Assembly (NCBI GenBank): GCA_024516155.1
Contig: JAJJXM010000135.1
Coordinates: forward strand, 1-44,582
DNA length: 44,582 bases
Direction: 5' to 3'
DNA from: Pyronema omphalodes
Lineage: Eukaryota; Ascomycota; Pezizomycetes; Pezizales; Pyronemataceae
In this document: piece by piece, positions 36,664 to 44,582 of the stretch
How the letters are laid out: every line of letters begins with the position of its first letter
How positions within the stretch are numbered: the stretch's first letter is position 1
Position numbers and translations under genes: made by a program
The notes under the pieces: generated by a model
Database searches by the model: none
Told to the model about the DNA's origin: nothing
The model's input: the letters and a program-made list of their open reading frames with translations, nothing else

Positions 36664-37210
36664 TATCAGAATCCGTATCCACGGTTACTGACGACAGGCA
36701 GGGCGGGGGTTTCGGCGGCGAGGAGGGCGGCGGCGGGTTGGGTAAGGCTGGAAAGTTGGGAATGGGCAAGGGTTTTTGGGCTGGGAAATCACAGGTGAGT
36801 TTTGGAGAGATGGGATATCACAAGGGAACTTTTGTCGATAGGATTGTAGTAAATAGAAACTTGATTGCGTGAAGAAATAAACTACATACAAATTTCCTCC
36901 TCTTATACTTGCTCCTTCATGACTCGTGACTCAGCATTCTCCGCCTGCGGAGAATGCTCCCAATGCTAACCGCCGTGATAACTACATACATGACCAACAT
37001 TTTCCTAGCCGCCGTGATACCTAAAATAAATTCAAATAATGAATAACTCCTAACATATGAAAATCCCCGGCAAGGGGCCCAGCCCCTTGCCCTAACCCTA
37101 TCCCTATCACTTCATGATGGCGTAGCAGGTTGCTAGGGTGATGACGACCACCCATAGCCCTGCGGTGGTGACGGCGGAGGCCAGGAGCATGTCACGGGAG
37201 CGTTGTGACA
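36664..37210 (-). repeat. Gypsy-2 3' LTR
   Basis: 547 bp. In element sense it carries the end of ORF3 in U3, CCCTAA-like telomere words (37090-37101 on +), and the inverted repeats GGCAAGGGGC/GCCCCTTGCC (37069-37091) and AGCATTCTCCGC/GCGGAGAATGCT (36933-36958). A TATAAG (about 36902-36907) and ACGCAATCAA, the partner of the primer site (about 36861-36870), follow. Confidence 0.93.
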
Positions 37211-38174
37211 TAAGCCCCCCCCTCCAGGCCGAGACTCCGGCGAGGCCGCCGGCAGTCCTCAACGCGGGCCTCCGGATGGGGGACCGTCCCCGATACTGCC
37301 TTCCCCGACGTCGGCGACGTACGACGTCCTGAGTGATGTCCACGGGGACATAAGGCGGTATTTGCTCTTGTTGGTGTCCTAAGGGGGGCGCCGTTATTTG
37401 TTCTTGTTGGTGCCCTAAGGGGAACAAGGGTATTTGATCTTGTTGGTGCCCTGAGGCGGGGGGCTCCGGGGGATCCGAACAAGGGGCGGATGTCAGGTCG
37501 TTGGTTGGTCGGCAGTCGACGGTGGGGAGATGCTGTTCCGGCTCCGCTGTCTGATAGAAAGACAGGTTGATTGCCACCTTCTCGTGGTCCGAGGGTCCTG
37601 TCATCATAATCACCGGGAGTTGGTGTCGGATCGTATGGATGGCGGGGTCCTCCGATTCCAGTTCGCGGGGACGGGGTGGTTCATTTTCCTGATTTTCCGT
37701 AGGGACGGGAGGTTCCTTTCCAGTCCCGGGCTCGTCCTTGCAGGGTGGTATCGTTGCCTGGGTCTCCGTGGGGGGCTTCCATCCCCTGATACCGCATCTC
37801 TGGTCGTGTCCGTCTTTGTTGACCAGGAATTTACACACATTGCAGAGTCTCTTTCCTTTCTGCCATGCCTTGCAGGCCTTTTGCGGGTCCATCCTTCGGT
37901 GTCGGATCACCCATTGTAACTCGGGGTCATGTAGCTGCCCGCAGCTACATGATTTTTTTATGCGTGCCGCATTTGCTTGCGCCACCGCTGGGAAATGATT
38001 GTTGTTTAGTTTCGATTGGAGGTGAATGGAGCAGGAGTCGTTGTTGCAGAACGACCAGTGTAGTACTGCGTGCGGGATCGTGGGGTGGGGGGATTTCTTT
38101 TCTGCCGGGGGAGTAGGGGTTCGGTACCAGCCCAAAGAGGACGGGGGGTCCTCGGAGTTCGTTCTATCGTCCAT
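37107..38174 (-). CDS. Gypsy-2 ORF3: Cys/His-rich protein with C-terminal membrane segment
   Basis: 355 residues, in the place where env stands in errantiviruses, but without a signal peptide or a recognisable envelope fold. Cys at 43, 48, 76, 78, 101, 111, 114 and 127 and His at 39, 51, 82, 92 and 123 (SCSCGQLH, CNVCKFLVNKDGHDQRC) suggest a zinc-binding domain over about residues 39-130. A Pro-rich linker follows, then three 12-residue repeats with GHQQ(D/E)QI (242-272), an Arg-rich patch (RRRRRGRQYRGRSP, 286-299), and a hydrophobic segment at about 330-350 (LASAVTTAGLWVVVITLATC). Its ATG overlaps the pol stop as TAATG. Residues from about 322 on are encoded in the 3' LTR. I do not recognise the family; a tail-anchored nucleic-acid- or zinc-binding protein is inferred. 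The frame has no lesion. Confidence 0.85.
   Translation of the reverse strand: MDDRTNSEDPPSSLGWYRTPTPPAEKKSPHPTIPHAVLHWSFCNNDSCSIHLQSKLNNNHFPAVAQANAARIKKSCSCGQLHDPELQWVIRHRRMDPQKACKAWQKGKRLCNVCKFLVNKDGHDQRCGIRGWKPPTETQATIPPCKDEPGTGKEPPVPTENQENEPPRPRELESEDPAIHTIRHQLPVIMMTGPSDHEKVAINLSFYQTAEPEQHLPTVDCRPTNDLTSAPCSDPPEPPASGHQQDQIPLFPLGHQQEQITAPPLGHQQEQIPPYVPVDITQDVVRRRRRGRQYRGRSPIRRPALRTAGGLAGVSAWRGGLMSQRSRDMLLASAVTTAGLWVVVITLATCYAIMK
37211..37226 (-). promoter_or_regulatory. Gypsy-2 polypurine tract, inside ORF3
   Basis: In element sense GGAGGGGGGGGCTTA directly precedes the TG of the 3' LTR. It encodes part of WRGGLM in ORF3, so the coding frame and the plus-strand primer overlap. Confidence 0.75.
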
Positions 38175-38176
38175 TA
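38172..38176 (-). promoter_or_regulatory. TAATG stop-start overlap between pol and ORF3
   Basis: Pol ends CAG CTG TAA and ORF3 begins ATG GAC GAT; the two codons share one A. UAAUG is a known termination-reinitiation signal in several viruses and in some LINEs. Use here is inferred. Confidence 0.7.
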
Positions 38177-41100
38177 CAGCTGTGGGGCAGGTTTATTAGG
38201 GTACTTGCGGTGGAATTGGGTGATGGCGTCGGGGGAGTTTTGGAAATTGTCGGCGGGGTACCAGGTCTTATCGGGGTCGTGGAAACCAGTCCACTTAACT
38301 CGATATTGTATCTGGCCCCGGTGGCGTCGAGAATCCACTATCTCCTCAACTTCCCACTCTTCCTGGTCGTTGAGGACAATCGGTAGCGGAGGGGGCTGAA
38401 TATGGCCTGGGATGGTGGTCGAAGTAGGTTGAGACGGTTCTAGAAGGGAGATGTGAAATACTGGATGGATCTTTGCGTTTGGGGGGAGGTCCAGCTTATA
38501 AGCTCGCGACCCTACCTTAGACAAGATAGTGTAGGGCCCGAATAGCTTGTAATCGAGCTTGTTGGAGGGTCGGGTGGTTTTCACATTCTTGCTCTTCAGC
38601 CAGACGCGATCTCCCACTCGAATGACCGGATCCGGGTGTCGATGCCGGTTCGCCTGTTCTGCATGAGCAGTCTGGGCATAGTGGTCCTCTGCCCTCAGAT
38701 CCTCGTGAAGTCGGTTGAGGGCGCCAACATATTTGGAGACCTCGGGGTTTCCTCCCGCGACTTCACCCAGCGGCTGGGTAAAACGGGGATGATATCCGTA
38801 ATTTGCGAAGAAGGGGGACACCTTGCTCGTTCCTGAGCGGGAGTTGTTGTAGCAGAACTCCGCCATAGGAAGGAGTTGGTTCCAATTGTCCTGTTGATAG
38901 TTACAATACGCCCTGAGGTATTGTTCGAGGATCGCATTGACCCTCTCTGTCTGTCCGTCGGACTCTGGGTGAAACGCCGTACTCAGGTTCCTCGTGGTTC
39001 CCATTGCCTCCATAACCCTCTTCCAGAACTGAGAGGTGAATAGGGACCCCCAATCCGAGATAATGCTGCTGGGGAGTCCGTGGGCCCGTACCACATGTGT
39101 GAGAAACCCGTCCGCAAGTGCCCTGGGTCCCATAGTGTCCTAACATGCTACGAAGTGCGCCATCTTCGTCAAGCGGTCCACAATCACCCATATCGTATTC
39201 ATTCCCCCATCTTCCGGAAGACCTGGGATAAAATCCATGGAGATGGATTCCCATGGTCTTTCTGGAATGTTTACAGGTATCACAGTAGTCGACATATCGA
39301 GTCACATGCTGTCGTTGTTGTGGCCAATAAAAATTCCGGCTGACCAACTCCAAGGTCCTTGCCCTTCCCGGATGCCCCGCGGCCTGGGAGTCGTGATGTT
39401 GTCGTAAAATTTGTAACCTCAGGTCGTCGTCGTCAGGGACCCATATCAATCCCTCGTATAGGAGTAACCCATCCTTTTCCTCGCATAACCCCAAGGGGAC
39501 CCTATTGTCTCGGGTTATCCCTTCCCGAAGTTTGCGGATTACCTCCTGGAGTTCTGTATCGGTTTCCGTCTTTTCCCGAATTTTGGTAATGAGGGGGGTG
39601 TCCGGGGTGAGTCTTATCAATTGTGTCCCGTTCACATGAAAGACTTCCTGGGGAAGGAGGACTCGGCTTCGATTCTGCCGGTGCTTCATCTCCCCTTCCC
39701 AGGGAGAGTCTCCTGACTCTCGGGACAATATGTCGGGTTTTCCTGCCAACTTCCCCGGACGATACGTGATCGTGAAGTCATAGTTAGCCAGTTGTTCCGC
39801 CCATCGGGCCTGTCGGAGGTTGAGGTCCCTCTTCGTTTGCCAATACTCTAGGTTTTTATGGTCTGACACTATCCGGATACTGTGTTTTGTCGATTTGCAG
39901 TATGTCGACCATTTGTCCAATGCTTCCACTATTGCCAGGAGCTCCTTATCGTGGATGTCGTAATTGAGCTCCGCTTCTTTTAATTTTCTTGAAAAATAGG
40001 CAAGGGGGTGCAGTACGTTGGAGTCATCGGGTTGTGAGCAGACTGCCCCGATGGCATAGTCTGAGGCGTCTGTTTCCAGGGTGAGTGGCCGATCCGGGTC
40101 GAAATGTCGCAGGATCGGTTGGGACATCATTGCCGTTTTGAGTTGCTCAAAGGCCCGTTGTGTCTCGTCGTTCCATTCCCAGGCTACCTGTTTTTTCGTC
40201 AATCGTGTCAATGGCTTGGTGATCTTGCTGAAATCCCGGATGAATCGACGGTAGAAATTGGCGAACCCCAGGAAACTTTGGACTCCCTGCACATTTACCG
40301 GTTCCTTCCATTCCTTAACCGCCCTAATTTTCTCGGGGTCCATCTGCAACCCTGTGGGGGAGATGATGTATCCCAGGTATTCCGTCTTTTTTGTGTGGAA
40401 TTCACATTTCGAGGGTTTCAGGGTCAGTCCTACGTCCCATAACCTTTCCAGGACCATGCGTACGTGTCTCCGATGCTCCGCCGGATTATCCGAGTAAATC
40501 AATATGTCGTCGAGATAGGCGATGCAAAAGATGTCGAGGTAATCACTTAAGACTTCGTTCATCCATCGTTGAAACGAAGCTGGAGCATTTGTCAAACCAA
40601 ATGGCATCGCCAAATACTCGTATAGACCGTACTTGGTACGGAACGCAGTTTTCCATTCATCTCCTGTGGCTATTCGGAGGTTATGGTATGCATCTCGCAC
40701 ATTTAGTTTGGTATAGATGTTGGCGTTGGAAAGTCTATCCAACGCTTCCCCTATCAGCGGGAGTGGGGTGCGTTCCTTGATTGTGATTTCGTTGAGTCGT
40801 CGGTAGTCGACGCATAACCGTAAGGTACCATCCTTCTTCTTAACGAAATGGATTGGGGCTCCCGCTGGAGACGTCGACCGTCGGACCCAACCCCTTCTTT
40901 CATTCTCTTCCAAGTAATCCCTCAGTACTCGCAGGCGTTCCTCATCGAGGGCTCGCAGGGGTTCGAACGGCGGAACCTTTCCATCCATCAAGGGGATCCG
41001 GTGGTCATGATGTCGGTGCGGAGGCAACCCTACCGCCTCTTTTTCCCTGAATACGGAGAGGTAATCTGCATATTCCGGTGGTATTATTTCTTCCAGGGAG

Positions 41101-42094
41101 TCAGGTTTGTTCTTCCCCGCTCGGATTATGGTACTCGCGAGTTCCAATTCCCTGGAAGTGGCAATTGATTTGGCGGGAGCGGTTTCCCAGTTCCCCGGTT
41201 CTTTCTGGTTGGTTGGCGCAGTAGCGATTGATTTGGCGGGAGCGGTTTCCCAGTTCCCCGGTTCTTTCTGGTTGGCTGGCGCTTGCGGGGGTTGCCGCGA
41301 AGCGCACTGAGGCGAGTCGGGATCGACCTCGGTGGATTCCGCGCGCCTAGATCCCTGTACGCTTTCGATATCCTCGTCCTCCGACTCTTCCACTTCTTCT
41401 CCTTCTTCATCCTCTTCTCTACTTTCTCCCCAGATCTCTTGGATGCGAAGCTCATCTTCCTCATCCGTCGGGAGCATCTCTTCCGGCCCTTCCATACCAT
41501 AGGCGTGCTCCGCTTCCTCATGTATCCGTTGATTATATTCTTTTTCTGCCCCCCGTTCCGACACGGTCGTGGCATGGGGCGAGGCAGGAAGGCAGTTCTT
41601 TCCGCATTTCTCGGAGTTGAAGACGATCCTTCCCTCCTTCCAGTCGATGCTGGGATTGTGTTTCCGCAACCAAGGCAGTCCCAGGATAATGGGTGCGTTG
41701 CCAATGGTAATACAGTGGAGCCTAATATCTTCCCTATGGTTGTTGATCACCATGGTCACCATGGCATCGTGGGTTACTGGGCCCCCATCCAATTCCCGTC
41801 CGTCTACAGCGAGAACCTTATGTGGGGTTAATTTTCTCGCGCAGGGCAATCCCTGCTGTCTCACATATTTTCGATCTATACAATTCTCCGTGGCCCCGCA
41901 GTCGATCATGGCCGTTGTGTGGTATTCTTTCTTATGTCGTCCCATTAATTTTACTCGGAGGATAATCTTTTCGTTTCTTCCGTATGGTCCTACAATCGAG
42001 ATTCTATCCGCCGGTCCTGCCGTGGTTGAACTGGTGGGCGACAGTTGCCCCAGGAATCCACCTTTTCCTTTTATTCCTGGGGACTCTCTTTTCC
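38174..42094 (-). pseudogene. Gypsy-2 pol: protease, RT, RNase H, integrase and chromodomain, broken in the integrase
   Basis: The frame enters from the gag overlap. It holds a protease (AMIDCGATENCI), an acidic linker (EEDEEGEEVEESEDED) with a tandem repeat, RT (KLNVRDAYHN, MPFGLTNAPASF, YLDDILIYS), RNase H (LETDASDYAIGAV, DIHDKELLAIVEAL) and the integrase HHCC finger (HHDSQAAGHPG ... CDTC). Right after CDTC about 15 codons and the frame are lost (about 39270-39283); the other frame gives [22 protein letters not shown] stands at 39140-39142. From 39133 the frame is open again through the D and E residues (IISDWGS, TERVNAI) and a chromodomain (EVEEIVDSRR, YRVKWTGF, TWYPADNF). Reverse transcription domains look intact, but integrase cannot be made whole. 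Confidence 0.93.
41159..41284 (-). repeat. Tandem 63-bp repeat in the Gypsy-2 pol linker
   Basis: Two nearly identical 63-bp units encode NQKEPGNWETAPAKSIA twice, between protease and RT. The length is a multiple of three, so the frame is kept. Confidence 0.85.
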
Positions 42095-42979
42095 CGACGT
42101 CTCACCGAGTCCCTCTTCTACCAATGTAGTTTCCGCTGCTCTGAATAATTTCTTACTTGGGCACTTCGCAGCGTAGTGTCCCACCTTCCCACAGTTAAAA
42201 CATTCGTTATTCCGCTTCCGCCTATCCTCCTCCGTCCTATCCCTTGGTTTCGGTCGACGAGTGGAATCTAATTCCATTGGTTCGGGGTTGGAGAGTCGAG
42301 AGTCGTGTCCCTGCCCCTTAAGATGGGGGTGGTGATAGAATTGAGGTTGATATCGAGTCCTCAGGGTTCGGAAATTGAATAGTCGGTTGTCTAACGCTAT
42401 GGCCTTGTTGGCGAACTCCGTGAGATCCGTTGGTCGTTCGTCAAGGAGTGCCAACTGTCGTTGGACGTCTGTGTTTAGTCCATCACGAAATTGATCAATG
42501 TAGGTCTCGTCATTATATCTTAAATCGGATTTGATCCTTCGAAATTCGGCCCAGTATGCAGCGGCGGATCGCGCGCCCTGCCTGATCATCTTGAACTTTC
42601 TTCTTGCTACTTCTTTTGAGTCGGCTTCCCCGAAAGCCCTACTGACAGCAGTCTTAAAGGCCTCCCAGGTCGTGTATACGCTTTTCCCCTCCTTGATGGA
42701 CGGCTCGATCCATGCCCAAGCGTTACCTCTACAGCGCGAGCTCGCATAGTTCACCTTTTTCTGTTCGGTGTCGAATCTATTCCCTTCACAATTGAACTTC
42801 AGTTCGCATTGCGTCAGGAATGCCCTCAGCTTGGTTCGTTCACCGTAGTACAGCTCCGGGTCTTCCACCTTGGGCTTACTGTTTGTCGTAGGGCGATGGA
42901 GTTGAATGAGGATCTGGTTCAACTGCTCCTGGGTCATCGTGACCGGAGTGACAAGTCCCAATCCTGCCGGGGTCGCCAT
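42071..42979 (-). CDS. Gypsy-2 gag: capsid and CCHC knuckle
   Basis: The frame is open from 43222, but the first ATG is at 42977-42979 (MATPAGLGLVTPVTMTQ); I take it as the start, giving 302 residues. The upstream open part has no ATG and holds five TQK repeats. The capsid region includes ELYYGERTKLRAFLTQCELKF and WAEFRRIKSDLRY, as in chromovirus Gag. The C-terminus has a basic linker and one knuckle, CFNCGKVGHYAAKC. No lesion is visible. The product would form the particle and package RNA. Confidence 0.88.
   Translation of the reverse strand: MATPAGLGLVTPVTMTQEQLNQILIQLHRPTTNSKPKVEDPELYYGERTKLRAFLTQCELKFNCEGNRFDTEQKKVNYASSRCRGNAWAWIEPSIKEGKSVYTTWEAFKTAVSRAFGEADSKEVARRKFKMIRQGARSAAAYWAEFRRIKSDLRYNDETYIDQFRDGLNTDVQRQLALLDERPTDLTEFANKAIALDNRLFNFRTLRTRYQPQFYHHPHLKGQGHDSRLSNPEPMELDSTRRPKPRDRTEEDRRKRNNECFNCGKVGHYAAKCPSKKLFRAAETTLVEEGLGETSGKESPQE
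42089..42095 (-). promoter_or_regulatory. Gypsy-2 -1 slippery site GGGAAAA
   Basis: In gag frame TCG GGA AAA GAG AGT CCC CAG GAA TAA. Slipping back one base gives GGG AAA AGA GAG TCC and leads into the pol frame through ESPGIKGKGGFLGQ. The gag stop is 15 nt after the heptamer; Gypsy-1 and Gypsy-3 have it 3 nt after. Confidence 0.78.
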
Positions 42980-43216
42980 TTCCGCAGGGTCGTCGGTAGA
43001 GGTATGGGGCAGTTCGGGTGATTCGGGGGTCTGTGGTCTGGATGGTTGTTCGGGGGTCACTGGGCTTGCCGATCCGGTCGGTTCTTGTTCGATATGTTCT
43101 CCGAGCTCTTTTAGCTGAAAGGACGCCACTGTGTGCGCCTTCTTCTGGGTTTTCTGGGTCTTCTGGGTTTTCTGGGTTTTCTGGGTCTTCGTTCCGCGTT
43201 GGATGTCGTACACAGG
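42980..43216 (-). other. Gypsy-2 leader with 9-bp minisatellite
   Basis: Between primer site and gag ATG there is an open frame without ATG. At 43139-43195 a 9-bp unit (TTCTGGGTT / TTCTGGGTC on +) repeats about five times. If a non-AUG start were used, Gag would gain about 80 residues. Confidence 0.55.
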
Positions 43217-43226
43217 ACGCAATCAA
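43217..43226 (-). promoter_or_regulatory. Gypsy-2 primer binding site, complementary to its own LTR
   Basis: In element sense TTGATTGCGT begins one or two bases after the LTR. It is the exact reverse complement of ACGCAATCAA in the LTR (about 43425-43434), which lies about 35 bp after a TATAAG. An RNA starting there could fold back and self-prime. Confidence 0.72.
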
Positions 43227-43227
43227 A

Positions 43228-43774
43228 TATCAGAACCCGTATCCACGGTTACTGACGACAGGCAGCGCGGGGGTTTCGGCGGCGAGGAGGGCGGCGGCGG
43301 GTTGGGTAAGGCTGGTAAGTTGGGAATGGGCAAGGGTTTTTGGGCTGGGAAATCACAGGTGAGTTTTGGAGAGATGGGATATCACAAGGGAACTTTTGTA
43401 GATAGGATTGTAGTAAATAGAAACTTGATTGCGTGAAGAAATAAACTACATACAAATTTCCTCCTCTTATACTTGCTCCTTCATGACTCGTGACTCAGCA
43501 TTCTCCGCCTGCGGAGAATGCTCCCAATGCTAACCGCCGTGATAACTACATACATGACCAACATTTTCCTAGCCGCCGTGATACCTAAAATAAATTCAAA
43601 TAATAAATAACTCCTAACATATGAAAATCCCCGGCAAGGGGCCCAGCCCCTTGCCCTAACCCTATCCCTATCACTTCATGATGGCGTAGCAGGTTGCTAG
43701 GGTGATGACGACCACCCATAGCCCTGCGGTGGTGACGGCGGAGGCCAGGAGCATGCCACGGGAGCGTTGTGACA
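43228..43774 (-). repeat. Gypsy-2 5' LTR
   Basis: 547 bp, nearly identical to 36664-37210. It carries the same inverted repeats and CCCTAA words. It ends next to the ACCAT duplication at 43775. Confidence 0.95.
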
Positions 43775-43779
43775 ACCAT

Positions 43780-44582
43780 CAATGGTCACTCGGAAACCCT
43801 TCCCATGTTCGTCACCAAGTTGGGTCGCTACCCGGTGGTGTTGGGCATCCCCTGGTTGAAGAAACACGACGTGACAATAAGCTTCAGTTCCAACACTGTA
43901 AGCTTCGACTCACAATACTGCCTAAGGAACTGCACCCCGCTACCTGTGAGCACAACCGGTGTCGAGGTCCTGGACTCGAGGCCCCCCCCCCGTTGTCCAC
44001 GAGCCCGACACAAACCACATGCCGGAGTTAGAAGACTCGGTCACCGACCCCCCAGACGAACCCCCAATAGCGATCTCAAGCCTGACTATCTCCGACTTCA
44101 AAGAAATGGTGGAAGACGAAAGCCTGACAGTGTTTTCGCTATCGTTGGACGAAATCACCGTCGCCCTACAAGACAAGCCCCCCCCTCACGGATGATGAAC
44201 TAAAAGACATGATCCCCGAAGAGTACCATGACTACCTCGACTTGTTCAAGAAGGTCAACGCGAAGGAACTCCCCCCACACCGACCCTACGACCACAAGAT
44301 CCCACTGAAAGGGGGATTCGTCCCCCCCTTTGGCCCGTTATACTCGCTGTCACGCAACGAGTTACAGACGCTGAAGGCATGGCCCGATGAGAATTTGGAA
44401 AAAGGCTTTCTACAACGCTCCCAATCATCAGCCGCCTCGCCAATATTATTCGTGAAAAAATCAGATGGATCCCTACGTCTATGCGTAGATTACCGCAGAC
44501 TGAACGAAGGGACCGAAAAGAATCGGTACCCGCTGCCATTGATACAGGAAACGATGATGAATCTTTCCAAAGCTCAATATTT
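43780..44582 (+). pseudogene. Gypsy-3 pol, right of Gypsy-2, running off the window
   Basis: It resumes in the protease region (GHSETLPMFVTKLGRYP, VVLGIPWLKKHDV). Frames change at two C runs, about 43981-43990 and 44177-44184. The RT follows: PEEYHDYLDLFKKVNAKELPPHRPYDHKI, FGPLYSLSRNELQ, SPILFVKKSDGSLRLCVDYRRLN, and the window ends at NLSKAQYF. RNase H, integrase and 3' LTR should lie to the right. Confidence 0.88.

Larger units (their letters stand above)
36664..43774 (-). mobile_element. Gypsy-2: young chromovirus with a third ORF
   Basis: Two 547-bp LTRs enclose 7.1 kb; ACCAT (36659-36663 and 43775-43779) is a perfect 5-bp target duplication, and the Gypsy-3 pol frame is restored when the element is removed. 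By eye the LTRs differ at about 6 positions, so it is the youngest LTR element here. On the minus strand: 5' LTR, primer site, gag, pol by -1 frameshift, ORF3 by stop-start overlap, purine tract, 3' LTR. The LTR reads TGTCACAACG...TTCTGATA, so it has TG...TA ends. Pol has a deletion with frameshift and a stop. Confidence 0.96.

Noticed and set aside
37107..38174. A true retroviral envelope gene in Gypsy-2
   Set aside because: The position fits, but there is no signal peptide, furin-like site or fusion motif that I can see, and the only hydrophobic segment is at the extreme C-terminus. I keep it as an unassigned third ORF.
1..44582. Strong repeat-induced point mutation (RIP)
   Set aside because: Long frames stay open and the elements remain GC-rich with plentiful CG; a few C-to-T nonsense changes are not enough. 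A RIP index calculation would settle it.

Overview
The window looks like nuclear DNA of a filamentous fungus, most likely an ascomycete. It holds Tad1-type LINEs (endonuclease, reverse transcriptase and RNase H in one ORF2) and chromodomain-bearing Ty3/gypsy elements (chromoviruses). TTAGGG-type motifs occur in the LTRs. The species cannot be named from the sequence. I find no convincing host gene, tRNA or rRNA. Essentially the whole window is a nest of retrotransposons inserted into each other.

Layout. 1-454 is the 3' end of a + strand LINE. LINE-1 (455-7412, minus) sits in the microsatellite tail of that copy; its ORF2 is intact and its ORF1 has one nonsense codon. 7434-8887 is a minus-strand LINE ORF1 fragment of a second type, split by a solo LTR (8138-8667). 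LINE-2 (about 8900-22374, plus) is decayed and is split by Gypsy-1 (11319-20729). The 5' LTR of Gypsy-1 is itself split by a 2.0 kb ORF1-plus-3'UTR LINE derivative (11391-13393). Two further ORF1 fragments follow (22375-23001). The second continues in frame at 35683, because LINE-4 (minus, 23002-35682) inserted there with a perfect 14-bp target duplication. LINE-4 in turn contains LINE-3 (plus, 29371-34248) and a scrambled segment (24271-25061). From about 35998 to the right edge lies Gypsy-3 (plus), interrupted by the young element Gypsy-2 (minus, 36664-43774, perfect 5-bp target duplication).

How the parts work. Gypsy-1, -2 and -3 all carry the same -1 slippery heptamer, GGGAAAA, just before the gag stop. 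The two whole elements carry a primer site after the 5' LTR that is an exact reverse complement of a site inside their own LTR, which points to self-primed reverse transcription as in Tf1. Gypsy-2 adds a third ORF after pol, coupled to it by an overlapping UAAUG; its C-terminal membrane segment is encoded inside the 3' LTR. LINE-1, -3 and -4 share three odd features. A hairpin spans the overlapping ORF1 stop and ORF2 start. A poly(A) tract of roughly 35-56 nt abuts the ORF2 stop. About 0.7-0.8 kb of further 3'UTR then ends in a small AACC/GGTT stem-loop and an AAAT-type tail.

The most promising novelty is the Gypsy-2 third ORF with its UAAUG coupling. Next are the LINE family with an internal poly(A) and a second 3' end, and the ORF1-only LINE derivative that inserted with its own target duplication. 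All comparisons are by eye inside this window; no database search was possible.
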